Below, one piece after another: positions 1 through 8,196 of a DNA stretch of 64,000 bases (position 1 is the stretch's first letter; each line of letters begins with the position of its first letter). This DNA comes from Leptolinea sp. HRD-7 (GTDB taxonomy: Bacteria; Chloroflexota; Anaerolineae; Anaerolineales; Anaerolineaceae), in NCBI GenBank assembly GCA_024363285.1, contig AP024710.1:3132001-3196000 (forward strand). The letters are read 5' to 3'. Below the pieces are notes generated by a model, which was not told the DNA's origin, did no database searches, and saw only the letters and a program-made list of their open reading frames with translations. The translations under genes were made by a program, and so were the position numbers.

Positions 1-216
1 GTACAACTGCGCGGCCAGAGTTTTGTTATGCGCCATAACCAGAGCCGGCATCTGAAGCTTTTGAATGATGTTCGCCATGGTGAATGTTTTTCCGGTAGCC
101 GTGGCACCAAGGAGTACCTGATGCTGCATACCCTTTTTAACGCCATCCACCAGTTGCTCTATGGCTGTCGGTTGGTCACCGGTAGGGATATAAGGAGCGG
201 TCAGTTTGAAATCCAT
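1..216 (-). CDS. uvrB: UvrB, excinuclease ABC subunit B (N-terminal 72 codons, cut by window edge)
   Basis: This is the 5' end of a minus-strand gene running off the left edge, 72 in-frame codons without a stop. The translation begins [20 protein letters not shown], contains a Walker A GATATGKT at about residues 38-45, and ends in [10 protein letters not shown]. That combination is the diagnostic N-terminus of UvrB, the DNA-loading helicase subunit of nucleotide excision repair. The ATG at 216 is preceded by AAAGGA with suitable spacing. The second Gly of the usual GxTGxGKT is Ala here, which still fits the P-loop pattern. The rest of the protein lies outside the window. Confidence 0.93.
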   Translation of the reverse strand, partial: MDFKLTAPYIPTGDQPTAIEQLVDGVKKGMQHQVLLGATATGKTFTMANIIQKLQMPALVMAHNKTLAAQLY

Positions 217-228
217 ACAGATCCTTTA

Positions 229-255
229 TTAGAACAAACGGTTCATTTATTCTAA
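229..255 (-). promoter_or_regulatory. Inverted repeat upstream of uvrB, possible operator
   Basis: TTAGAA (229-234) and TTCTAA (250-255) form an inverted repeat. Inside it GAAC (232-235) and GTTC (241-244) form a second one, 5 bases apart. Gram-positive LexA boxes have GAAC-N4-GTTC, so this is close but off by one base. The site ends 13 bases before the uvrB start, where an SOS operator would be expected. Function is inference. Confidence 0.25.
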
Positions 256-288
256 CACAAAGGCCGACCAATAACACCAATTGAAAAA

Positions 289-873
289 TTATTGTACAGG
301 ATCGGGAGGAAATGATCCTTCAGGCGCGTACCAGTCTGCTGGATTTATTTCTGAAATTTTTTCCCCATCGTGTACTTCTATATCCACCAGTAAATGATCT
401 ACACAGTTCACCGATAAGCCGCAAATCACCGCTCTTGTATACCCACCGCTACCTGCAAAACTGGATTTATCCCGCGGATAGGCGATAACATGGTAGGTTC
501 CAACCGGAACATCGATCAACTCATACACTCCGTTATCGATTACTTCTGTGGAATAAAATTCCCCCGTAACCGCATTGATTGCCACAATTCGAAGCGGCGG
601 GACACTCTCAGATGGAAATGACACTTTTCCGCTGATGGAACCAGCGGCTGGTTTGACCATCGTTGAGATTGCCCGCCCTATCGTGGGCACGGGCGTCTGA
701 GTGACAGCCGTTTTTTCGATCGCGGAGACTGTCAACTGGAGACTGTTAATGGTGGCTTGTTTTTGCTCAGGAGCAGGAGTAGGTGTGATAGAAGGATTAA
801 ATATTGAGCACATCACCGATGTGCTGGTTAATAGTATTGATAATAAGATAATTTTAAAACTCTTATCACCCAT
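289..873 (-). CDS. Secreted protein with carboxypeptidase-regulatory-like domain, possible lipoprotein
   Basis: The ATG at 873 is preferred over an upstream one because AGGAGAT lies just ahead of it; the product is 194 residues. It opens with a basic and hydrophobic signal segment ending in SVMC, a weak lipobox, so lipidation is possible but not certain. A Pro/Thr/Gln linker follows. From about residue 85 the pattern GSISGKV ... VYELIDVPVGTYHVIAYP is typical of carboxypeptidase-regulatory-like beta-sandwich domains, which present small Ig-like folds outside the cell. No catalytic motif is visible and the function is unknown. It is divergent from the GT-C-like gene that follows. Confidence 0.72.
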   Translation of the reverse strand: MGDKSFKIILLSILLTSTSVMCSIFNPSITPTPAPEQKQATINSLQLTVSAIEKTAVTQTPVPTIGRAISTMVKPAAGSISGKVSFPSESVPPLRIVAINAVTGEFYSTEVIDNGVYELIDVPVGTYHVIAYPRDKSSFAGSGGYTRAVICGLSVNCVDHLLVDIEVHDGEKISEINPADWYAPEGSFPPDPVQ

Positions 874-989
874 CTTAATATCTCCTGTTTTACGCAACTG
901 ATTTTAACATATTCAAAATTTAAGGCATGGTCGTTACCCTCCGTTATTTCGGATACAATCAGGATCATATCCTTAAACGCCGAGGATCC

Positions 990-3032
990 ATGAAGCTCAA
1001 AATTAACGGAAAAAGTCGTTGGTTATTTCCGCTCACGCTGGTTTTTGTATATGCGGTTATCTATCTCCCATACCTTACTCGCCTGGGTATTTACTGGGAT
1101 GACTGGCAGGTTGTCTTTCTTAATTTGATCAACAACCCGGCAGAATACTGGAATTACTTCATGGCTGACAGGCCGTTTTCCATTTGGACGTATTTAATAA
1201 CTGTTCCGCTTTTTGGCGTGACTCCACTACCATGGCAGCTTTTTACGCTTGGAACAAAGATACTGGCTGCCTGGTTTTTCGCGGAAACCCTGGCTTTACT
1301 CTGGCCGGCTCGCCGCTGGGAAGGCCGCCTGGCAGCTTTACTGCTGCTGGTTTTTCCCGGTTTTACACAAACCACAATTTCTATCGCCTACAGTCAACAC
1401 TTTATTACTCAGGCATTGTTCTTCGCCAGCCTGTGGTTGATGCTTAAAGCATTTGAGAAGACCCCGGTAAAAATCTGGATGGTAATTCTAGCCTGCGTCT
1501 TCGCGCTGCTCCAGATGTTGACAATGGAATACTTCGCCGCATCTGAATTGATCCGGCCGGTTCTTCTTTTCTTGTTCTTCTGGAATCGGGATGGTCAGCC
1601 TCTGAAATTGACTATGCGCAAAACACTTGCCCGTTGGCTGCCTTTCATCCTTCCGTTAATCCTTTTTGCCGCCTGGCGTTTCGGGTATTACCCCCGCCTT
1701 TCTGTTGAAAATTCGCCCACCCTCTTGAGTTCTGTGTTGACCAATCCCGCTTCCACCATTACACAGTTTTTTCAGTTCGCGCTGCAGGATACTTTTTCAA
1801 CCGCCTTCAGTGTTTGGGCGGATGCCTTCAAACCGGCATCTCTGGATTTCCGCACTATTGTTCAAGTATTGCTTTCTATTACCGGGACGGCTGTTGTCGC
1901 GTTTTGGTTCTGGAAGATCTCTCTTGATGGTATTGAAAACCCGCACGAAAACCGCCGATTCTTGCTTCAATCCATATTAATCGGGCTTCTATTGCTCATT
2001 CTGGGTGGTTTACCCGTATGGAGCACCAACCGCCAGGCGCTGATCGGTCTGTGGTCCGACCGTTTCACATTGGCGCCAATGGCCGGCTCGGCACTGCTAT
2101 TGATGGCTGTCAGTGCGTGGCTTACTCAAAGCCGCCCGCGGTTGCTTGTTTTGCTATCATTTTTCGTGGCCATGGCCATGTATTCCCATATGTTAACCGC
2201 CCAAAAATATGCTGAAAATTGGGAAATCCAGCGAAATTATTACTGGCAATTAAAATGGCGTGCCCCTCAGCTTAAAACCAACACAGCCGTCATCGCCCCT
2301 AAATTACCCACCAGCTATATCTCTGACTATGCCGTCGGCTTCGCGTTAAATGCCATGTACGCGAAAGAACCGGTGACCAAAAAAGCGCAGTACTGGTTCT
2401 TTATCGGCCCGCGCGCGCAGGGGAATTACTTTACCGCCTACGCACCCGGCCTTCCGGTTGAATATACCCTTCGGGATGTCCGTTATTCCGGTACAACGGA
2501 TGAAATGCTCGGAGTATCGTTTGCCGCCGGGCGTGAATGTCTGCGCGTGCTGGATCCATTTTATGCGCTGGCACCCACCCGCCTGTCAGAAGATCTGGGC
2601 GGCATCGAACGCGACTTGCTGCCCGTTTCCAATACCAGCTTGATCCTTCCGAATGCCGGTGAAACGCTGCTACGTTCAGATGTTTTCGGCTTTGAACCAG
2701 AACACGATTGGTGCTACTACTACGAGAAAGCGGATCTGGCACGGCAGTTGAAGGATTGGACCAGAATCCCTGAACTCGCAGCCCAGGCAGAGGCTAAAGG
2801 GCTGCGAAGTAAAACAGGTGCGGAATATATGCCTTTTATTGAAGGGTATGCTCAAACCGGTTTGGCTGACCAGGCTCTGCAAACCAGCCTGACGGCTAAC
2901 ACCTTAAACTACGGATTAACTCCGGCGTTATGTGCGATGTGGCGCCGTTATGAAAAAATGGAGGCCTCCACCGGTCTCCCGGCGAAAGCCTCTGAGTTTT
3001 TTGATCAGGTTAACTGCCCGCAGCTTCCGTGA
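990..3032 (+). CDS. Multi-spanning membrane protein, GT-C glycosyltransferase-like
   Basis: The ATG at 990 is chosen because GAGGA precedes it and a basic stretch then leads directly into the first membrane helix; an in-frame start 63 bases upstream is less likely. The 680-residue product has about ten or more hydrophobic helices in its first 430 residues, followed by a soluble C-terminal region of about 250 residues. In the first outer loop it carries GIYWDDW with two adjacent Asp (about residues 37-38), resembling the catalytic acidic pair of GT-C enzymes that use lipid-linked sugars. The family assignment rests on topology and this motif only. Its 3' end overlaps the convergent alaX gene by 23 bp. 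Confidence 0.7.
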   Translation: MKLKINGKSRWLFPLTLVFVYAVIYLPYLTRLGIYWDDWQVVFLNLINNPAEYWNYFMADRPFSIWTYLITVPLFGVTPLPWQLFTLGTKILAAWFFAETLALLWPARRWEGRLAALLLLVFPGFTQTTISIAYSQHFITQALFFASLWLMLKAFEKTPVKIWMVILACVFALLQMLTMEYFAASELIRPVLLFLFFWNRDGQPLKLTMRKTLARWLPFILPLILFAAWRFGYYPRLSVENSPTLLSSVLTNPASTITQFFQFALQDTFSTAFSVWADAFKPASLDFRTIVQVLLSITGTAVVAFWFWKISLDGIENPHENRRFLLQSILIGLLLLILGGLPVWSTNRQALIGLWSDRFTLAPMAGSALLLMAVSAWLTQSRPRLLVLLSFFVAMAMYSHMLTAQKYAENWEIQRNYYWQLKWRAPQLKTNTAVIAPKLPTSYISDYAVGFALNAMYAKEPVTKKAQYWFFIGPRAQGNYFTAYAPGLPVEYTLRDVRYSGTTDEMLGVSFAAGRECLRVLDPFYALAPTRLSEDLGGIERDLLPVSNTSLILPNAGETLLRSDVFGFEPEHDWCYYYEKADLARQLKDWTRIPELAAQAEAKGLRSKTGAEYMPFIEGYAQTGLADQALQTSLTANTLNYGLTPALCAMWRRYEKMEASTGLPAKASEFFDQVNCPQLP

Positions 3033-3756
3033 CCTGGTCGTCCAGCTCTACGTATATGCGCTTGTTTATCTTGCCTTTGGATTTGTAATCCGTGATGCGC
3101 ATCCGTCCTACTTCGCGGGTGTTGGCCACATGCGTGCCACCATCGGCCTGAAGGTCCAGCCCGACGATCTCAATCGTACGCACTTCGGGTATGCCCGGGG
3201 GAAGCAGGTTGATCTTCGTACGAATCAAGTCTGGTATTTGGAAGGCTTCTTCACGCGGTAAAACTTTGACGCGCACATCACGCGCGGCGGCAACTTCTTT
3301 ATTCACCGCCTCTTCAATTACACCCACCAGGTCTTTTGAAAGATTCTCAAATTCGAAATCCATACGCCCGCTGAGCGGTTCCATATCACCGCCGGTTACC
3401 TGGGCTCCATAATCACGGAAGACAACTCCGCACAATATGTGCATGGCTGTATGGGTGCGCATCAGTTTGTATCGTCGGTCCCAGTCAATTTCTCCGGTGA
3501 CTTCGCTGCCAACCGACGGTAAATCGCGTCCTTCACCGATCTCGTGCGCGATGCCATCCGGTGTTTTTTTCACGCGCGTGACAGGATAATCGATACAGTC
3601 AATTTTCAAAATGCCAGTATCACATAACTGCCCGCCCCCGCCCGGGTAGAATGCCGTGCGGTCTAGAAACAACGATCTGGTTTCAGCATTGACAGAAACC
3701 ACCTTAGCGGTAAATTTTTTCAAGTAAGAATCGGTGTGGCAGAGAAGTTCAGTCAT
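3010..3756 (-). CDS. alaX: Alanyl-tRNA editing protein (AlaX type)
   Basis: This 248-residue protein matches the free-standing editing domain of alanyl-tRNA synthetase, which hydrolyses Ser- or Gly-tRNA(Ala). It has the N-terminal beta-barrel motif RTAFYPGGGGQ (about 33-43), the zinc motif HTAMH (H102, H106) and a late DGGTHVANT (about 205-213). In AlaRS that last site reads CGGTH and the Cys binds zinc; here Asp replaces it, so metal binding may differ or this is a subfamily feature. GGAG lies 9 bases before the ATG. The gene converges with and overlaps the upstream membrane protein gene. Confidence 0.88.
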   Translation of the reverse strand: MTELLCHTDSYLKKFTAKVVSVNAETRSLFLDRTAFYPGGGGQLCDTGILKIDCIDYPVTRVKKTPDGIAHEIGEGRDLPSVGSEVTGEIDWDRRYKLMRTHTAMHILCGVVFRDYGAQVTGGDMEPLSGRMDFEFENLSKDLVGVIEEAVNKEVAAARDVRVKVLPREEAFQIPDLIRTKINLLPPGIPEVRTIEIVGLDLQADGGTHVANTREVGRMRITDYKSKGKINKRIYVELDDQVTEAAGS

Positions 3757-4388
3757 GTTTTTTGCTCCGTTTTTTTCGATTGTACAACTGTTGCCCGCTG
3801 CGAAGTATTAGAACCGTATCATTATTTTCCCCATGTTCTTTGTTAAATGAACGATCCACGATAGAGGGGGGCTACCGTGGATCGTTCGAAATTATTCTAG
3901 CATAGACATGTCTTAATTGCCAGACGTCTGACATCTTTTTACATAATTTTTACATAATCGTTTTTTGAATGATCTTTCTTTTCAAGAGACTGTTTTATAC
4001 CTTTGTCTGCTAAACGCTGTCCTCTAGTTGTTTCACAATCTATGAGGATCGCTTAATGTTCATTTCTCAATTGAATATCGCCATATGATCAATTTGTGAA
4101 AAATTTTGTGTATCAAAAGGGACTGTGATAGTTCTTTCATCAAGTGTATTGTTTTCAATTGACCGGCTATAAATATATTCATCACAATCGGAAACATATT
4201 TAGCCGCATCAATCAACCTTTAACTGTTACGAAAACCGTATAAAAATGGAAATTCTGGGAAAAACCAACAAAACACAATAAGTTATATCTTTCCTGGTAT
4301 CTGTTTTGTGTTGCGATAATTAGGAATCCTGATATGAGCGTAAGATTCACAAATTACGATGAACAAATTTATTCAATTGATTTTGGAT
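3757..4388. other. 632-bp AT-rich intergenic region with palindromes and a direct repeat
   Basis: No convincing gene is seen here. The region holds a perfect 12-bp inverted repeat GAACGATCCACG (3849-3860) / CGTGGATCGTTC (3876-3887), two 10-bp palindromes AGACATGTCT (3904-3913) and CAGACGTCTG (3921-3930), and two adjacent copies of TTTTTACATAA (3936-3946 and 3947-3957). It lies upstream of alaX and downstream of a lipoprotein gene, both on the minus strand. The 12-bp hairpin has no T-run, so it is not a standard terminator. Confidence 0.6.
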
Positions 4389-4991
4389 TTATTCTGGAAG
4401 TTCAATAACGCATGTAGCCATTTGACCTGTTCCAGAGGCTTTATTGGTTGCCAGTACTTCGTCATTAGAGATGATCTCGCATGTGACATCACCTTCAGTT
4501 GAAAGCACTCGCGCTGTAAGTGACAGGTACGCCCCCGGCATAAATGTGTACTCACGTTTAAATGGGAGTGTGAATGTTCCCACTTCAAAATTGCCTTCGG
4601 GCGTGATGATCGCTATTTCAGCCGAGGCAGCCGAGCCGGTTACATTATATTGAAAAACTTTACCCACGGGTTCGGGTGGCGGCAGCGCTTCTGGATCTGT
4701 CGTTGGTTCTTTTGTCGGTTTCGGTGGTTTGGTCGGTAATGGCGCGTAAGCAATTGGAGTTGCCGTTGCCTGTTCAAAAAACAAAACACCCGGTTTTTTC
4801 GTAGGTAATCCGATAGCCGGTGGCACCAATGTGGCAATGGCGGGAAGATTCATTTCAGTAGGCGTGTCTGTCACCAGACTGGTTAATTGAATGGCAACCT
4901 CGGTCTGTACCAGACTAGACGGCAGCCCGGGAGATAGCAAACAGCCAAGCGTAAAAACCACCATCATAGTGAGTATAAGTACACGTTTCAT
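4389..4991 (-). CDS. Lipoprotein with MmpS-like C-terminal domain (paralogue 1)
   Basis: The ATG at 4991 has AGGGAA upstream and starts a clean lipoprotein signal, MKRVLILTMMVVFTLGC, so Cys17 is the likely lipidated residue; a longer start is rejected. The product is 200 residues. A Pro/Thr/Lys linker (about 45-100) precedes a domain of about 90 residues with the pattern YNVTGSA..EI, LPF, a central TC and a final C. The same pattern occurs in the lipoprotein at 5365-5925, so the two are paralogues. The layout resembles the MmpS accessory domain of mycobacteria. No MmpL transporter gene is nearby, and the function is unknown. Confidence 0.75.
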   Translation of the reverse strand: MKRVLILTMMVVFTLGCLLSPGLPSSLVQTEVAIQLTSLVTDTPTEMNLPAIATLVPPAIGLPTKKPGVLFFEQATATPIAYAPLPTKPPKPTKEPTTDPEALPPPEPVGKVFQYNVTGSAASAEIAIITPEGNFEVGTFTLPFKREYTFMPGAYLSLTARVLSTEGDVTCEIISNDEVLATNKASGTGQMATCVIELPE

Positions 4992-5117
4992 GTGGTTCCC
5001 TGATTCACAGGCGCGAAATGATGCCAATTAGCGCCTTTATTCCCTCTCATTATGGTGCAATTCTCTTTTTTTTACCACTCAAAATTTCCGGGGTTTTAAC
5101 TATTCCCAAAACAAGCA

Positions 5118-5345
5118 TTATCGCAAAGTAACATAGATCACCCCGATTGTGATAACGATCAATAGCGTGATCACAGCCAGACTGTAACAACCCCGTAAAT
5201 TCCTAGAGCGAGACATTTGAACGGCGGCTTTCTTCGGATCAGACATCCACAACGGTTTGTTCGCCTTTCCGTCTCTCTTCTTTTTGCCACCTTTTCCACT
5301 GGCAAATTGTTGTTCGGATTTATTAATTTTGGTCTTTTTATCCAT
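5118..5345 (-). CDS. Small basic protein with C-terminal membrane anchor
   Basis: This 75-residue hypothetical protein has a highly charged Lys-rich N-terminal half (about 1-45) and one C-terminal transmembrane segment (about 54-72, LAVITLLIVITIGVIYV). That arrangement suggests a tail-anchored protein with its basic part in the cytoplasm. The ATG at 5345 is used; a TTG four codons upstream is possible, and neither has a strong ribosome-binding site. It sits between the two MmpS-like lipoprotein genes on the same strand, 19 bp after the upstream one, so they may be co-transcribed. I do not recognise a family. Confidence 0.6.
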   Translation of the reverse strand: MDKKTKINKSEQQFASGKGGKKKRDGKANKPLWMSDPKKAAVQMSRSRNLRGCYSLAVITLLIVITIGVIYVTLR

Positions 5346-5364
5346 GGCAACACCCAATCATAAC

Positions 5365-5925
5365 TTATTCTGCGGTAATATCCGAACAAAACGCCATACG
5401 ATTGTTGCCAGTCGCCGTTGCTTCTTTGACAACTTTTTCACCGGATTTTACCTGGCAGGTTATTGTTCCGAAATCGCTCTGTATTCGCCCAAAGAGCGAG
5501 AGAGGTGCGCCTGTTTTGAAGACCAGGGTCTTTTCAAATGGAAGCGGAAACACTCCGCTTTCCACCTCTCCATCCGGTTTGACAAAGGTGATCTCGACGG
5601 AGTCGGAATAGCCGGTTACCGAATAGGTGATAGACCGTTCATCCGGAGCAGCCGTCTTTTTTACTTCGCGAGTGGCCAGGGGCGCCAGTGTAAACGGTGT
5701 TAATGATGGCTGTACAGGATCGGTTGGCATACGCGTTGGCGCACTGACAGCCGGCGGCGGGAGAGTCCAAACCGGAGGCAGCGGCAGAGGGGTGGGTTCT
5801 TTTGTCGCTTCCTTTGTCAACTGGCGGGATACCGCGGTTTCCACCGGACCGGTATCAGGTGTGGGCGCTGACAAACAACCGGCACAAATAATCAGCAAAA
5901 GAAATCCTGGTAGGAGGTTTTTCAT
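5365..5925 (-). CDS. Lipoprotein with MmpS-like C-terminal domain (paralogue 2)
   Basis: This 186-residue protein starts MKNLLPGFLLLIICAGC, a canonical lipobox with Cys17 as the lipid site. A Pro/Thr-rich linker runs to about residue 95, then a C-terminal beta-rich domain shows YSVTGYSDSVEITF, PLPF, TITC and a last conserved Cys near the end. These positions align with the lipoprotein at 4389-4991, which points to an ancient duplication with a small membrane-protein gene between the copies. By analogy with MmpS it may help a transport process at the cell surface; that is inference. Confidence 0.77.
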   Translation of the reverse strand: MKNLLPGFLLLIICAGCLSAPTPDTGPVETAVSRQLTKEATKEPTPLPLPPVWTLPPPAVSAPTRMPTDPVQPSLTPFTLAPLATREVKKTAAPDERSITYSVTGYSDSVEITFVKPDGEVESGVFPLPFEKTLVFKTGAPLSLFGRIQSDFGTITCQVKSGEKVVKEATATGNNRMAFCSDITAE

Positions 5926-6023
5926 AGTTTATAGCCCTGTGAATTCTCCCTAACATTACAAATAGCATGCCAGTTTGGTCGAAACGTCTTACCTTACTCT
6001 CATTCAACCTGATAATGAGTCAC

Positions 6024-6053
6024 GAAAAAAGTGGGACCGCTTTGTATCCCACT
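6024..6053 (-). terminator. Rho-independent terminator of the HD-domain gene
   Basis: Read on the minus strand, AGTGGGA (6053-6047) pairs with TCCCACT (6036-6030) around a 10-base loop and is followed directly by a run of T. It lies about 75 bp after the stop of the HD-domain gene. Confidence 0.75.
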
Positions 6054-6128
6054 GGGTAGATTTGAAGGCGTAGATTAATCAATTCCATTTCCCCGGTTAT
6101 ATAGAGCGTGTAACAAAGACATACGCGG

Positions 6129-6926
6129 TTAATCGACCTCAAACTCCTTTACCAACCGGCTGCCCTGTTCGTCAACCATATACGTGCTGATGATGATGTG
6201 TTTTTCTATGCCGGAACCCATCAATTTATGCTTCAATAATTCATCCACCTGGAATATCCCGGCCATGGTATTCATAATTATCTTGATCTGGATCGGCTTT
6301 TTATCGCCTTCCGCGATCTCCACCTTGTCAATCGCCGCGGCGGAAATGGAATGAATATCAAAAATACCCATTTCATATGGAATGCGCGAGCGGCCCTCAC
6401 TCATATCCAGCGCGTCTGCCACACGGACAATGCCGGCTTCAATCGTGTACGGCGTTCCGCCGCTGCGGTGTGAAATGATCGCGTGCAGTACCTCAGATAT
6501 CACGATCGTACGTTCTTCCACATCCAGAAAGTCAAGGATGCGGTGCAGGATGTTGTTGGCGAGGAACAGGCTGAAACCTTCGTGCCCCTCCCGGTGAATG
6601 GACATGCCCAGGTCGTGGAAGATACTGGCCAGCAGGATCACGAGTTCGGCGTGTTCATTGGTCAGCCCGTAATTCTTGACGATCGACATTTCGACATCAT
6701 TTTTCACCAGTATACGCGCCAGGCGGATGGCAATGTTGGCCACGATCTGGTAATGCACCGGGCCGTGGTCCGTCATCTTCAGGCGGTCAATCGCGTTGAC
6801 GTTAGAGATGCGCCACAGGGTTTTGATCTCCACATCCTGGTTGATAATTTTTAATACCTTGTCGGGTAGTGAATTGTTATGAGTGGGGATACGGATATCC
6901 ATTTGAGAATATTTTTTTACATCCAT
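6129..6926 (-). CDS. HD-domain metal-dependent phosphohydrolase
   Basis: This 265-residue protein carries an HD superfamily core: H54 and H58 in DHGPVH, the H104-D105 pair in IFHDLG, further His residues in HREGHEG and a later Asp in VRVADALDM. Such enzymes use one or two metal ions to cleave phosphate esters, often nucleotides or cyclic dinucleotides, so a signalling or nucleotide-turnover role is possible but not shown. The last 80 residues are a separate alpha/beta domain without a motif I recognise. AAGGAG precedes the start. The gene is a single unit with its own terminator. Confidence 0.8.
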   Translation of the reverse strand: MDVKKYSQMDIRIPTHNNSLPDKVLKIINQDVEIKTLWRISNVNAIDRLKMTDHGPVHYQIVANIAIRLARILVKNDVEMSIVKNYGLTNEHAELVILLASIFHDLGMSIHREGHEGFSLFLANNILHRILDFLDVEERTIVISEVLHAIISHRSGGTPYTIEAGIVRVADALDMSEGRSRIPYEMGIFDIHSISAAAIDKVEIAEGDKKPIQIKIIMNTMAGIFQVDELLKHKLMGSGIEKHIIISTYMVDEQGSRLVKEFEVD

Positions 6927-7091
6927 TGGATGGTTAACTCCTTAATTTTGTATTACAAAATACTGCATAGCTGTAGTATACCCAAATGAAGGTCAATGAG
7001 CGATCAGGTTGTCCATGGTAATTAGTATCTTTTATCAGGCAAATTTGCCCTATTACAAATAAAAAATCTTTTATTTCGAGAAGCGGGAATT
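6927..7091. other. Intergenic region upstream of the HD-domain gene
   Basis: AT-rich non-coding DNA between the HD-domain gene start and the first palindrome of the transposase remnant. I see no gene or clear promoter in it. Confidence 0.5.
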
Positions 7092-7124
7092 TTTTAGGGT
7101 GTGCTCACTTTTAAGCGCACCCGG
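7092..7124 (+). repeat. REP-like palindrome, left side
   Basis: GGGTGTGCT (7097-7105) pairs with AGCGCACCC (7114-7122) with one G-T wobble around an 8-base loop. The unit matches the inverse of the one at 7782-7813, so the transposase remnant is bracketed by inverted copies. Confidence 0.65.
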
Positions 7125-7217
7125 GCAATCAGGAATAAATAACCTGATTTCACTGAATTCTTTCTTTATAATACTCCACATAAACGATGTTAAAACGCAG
7201 GGGGGACAAACACCTCG

Positions 7218-7769
7218 CCAGAATATCGAAGAATTTTACAACCCGGAGGAACGTTTTTCTTCACTGTTGACACATTGAACCGTAAACCTATTCTGACATC
7301 CCCTGAAAGCCGTGAAATTTTACGAAAAGCCTGGATACATGTGAAGGTAAAGCATTTATTCGAAATATTGGCTGTCTGCCTGCTGCCAGATTATATCCAT
7401 GCTATCTGGTAATTACCTGATGGGGATTCAAATTACGCCATGCGCTGAAACGAGATCAAACGGCATTTCTTTCATGAATATCTACGAAATTTTAATAATT
7501 CGAATTAAGAAAGGAATGAATCACGGATCAAACGCAGGGAAGCCGCGATCTGGCAGCGCCGTTATTGGACCCATATCTTGTATGACCAGCAAGATTTAAA
7601 CAATCATATTGATTACATCCATTTCAAGTCGTTGAAACATGGCCTGGTCGATCAGATTACGGATTGGCAGTGGTCCAGTTTTCACCGTTATGTTCAGATG
7701 GGAGTACATGTACCGGATTGGTGCGGCAAGGCGGATGATTTTACATCGGATGATTCAATGGGTGAATAA
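7218..7769 (+). pseudogene. REP-associated tyrosine transposase (RAYT, Y1_Tnp) remnant
   Basis: One reading frame from 7218 to the TAA at 7767 shows the RAYT pattern: PEYRRI, FFFTVDTLNRKPIL, LLPDYIHAIW, EIKRHFFHEY, QRRYWTH, HIDYIHFKSLKHGLV and DWQWSSFHRY. Three in-frame stops break it, at 7410, 7446 and 7506, and there is no start codon at the expected place. The HUH His pair, normally DHxH, reads DYIH. RAYTs are single-strand DNA transposases that mobilise REP palindromes, and REP-like palindromes flank this copy on both sides. It is dead by several independent lesions. Confidence 0.88.
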
Positions 7770-7781
7770 TTCTCTTTTTTA

Positions 7782-7813
7782 ATAGGGTGCGGTCAAAAGC
7801 GAGCGCACCCTAT
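7782..7813 (-). repeat. REP-like palindrome, right side
   Basis: ATAGGGTGCG (7782-7791) and CGCACCCTAT (7804-7813) are perfect 10-bp arms around a 12-base loop. Reversed, the unit closely matches the left palindrome at 7092-7124, including the loop (CTCGCTTTTGA against CTCACTTTTAA). Confidence 0.7.
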
Positions 7814-7860
7814 ATGGATATAAACAAAAATTCTTCGATTTCTCGAAGATTTTCCATTAA

Positions 7861-8193
7861 GAATCGGGGCGAGAGGATTTGCGCGTGGCAAACCACCTTG
7901 CTACTTCGCAAAAACGATCCTGTGTTTAAATAAAAGAGTCGGGGCGAGAGGATTTGCGAAGTACCACAACGTGGCAAACCATCTTGCTACTTCCCAAAAA
8001 CGATCTTGTGTTTAAATAAAAGAGTCGGGGCGAGAGGATTTGCGAAGTACCACAACGTGGCAAACCATCTTGCTACTTCCCAAAAACGATCTTGTGTTTA
8101 AATAAAAGAGTCGGGGCGAGAGGATTTGCGAAGTACCACAACGTGGCAAACCATCTTGCTACTTCCCAAAAACGATCTTGTGTTTAAATAAAA
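7861..8193 (-). repeat. Tandem 86-bp repeats carrying tRNA-Pro 3' ends
   Basis: Three near-identical 86-bp units start at 7936, 8022 and 8108. A shorter 75-bp unit at 7861 lacks 11 bases. Each begins with TCGGGGCGAGAGGATTTG, the complement of the last 18 nt of the adjacent tRNA-Pro. The rest includes an inverted repeat TTGCGAAGTA / TACTTCSCAA and the short hairpin CCACAACGTGG. The array is directly downstream of the tRNA in its direction of transcription. There are no unique spacers, so it is not a CRISPR. Confidence 0.9.
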
Positions 8194-8196
8194 GAG

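Noticed and set aside
28..255. Plus-strand frame of 75 codons at the left edge
   Set aside because: It lies antisense to the uvrB start, whose protein sequence is unmistakable.
3849..3887. Terminator at the 12-bp inverted repeat
   Set aside because: No T-run follows the stem on either strand.
7399..7769. Two short plus-strand frames as separate genes
   Set aside because: The frame ending at 7769 is the tail of the broken RAYT transposase, and the other lies across it in a different frame.
7861..8193. CRISPR array
   Set aside because: The units are contiguous 86-bp tandem repeats without unique spacers, contain tRNA sequence, and no cas operon is nearby.
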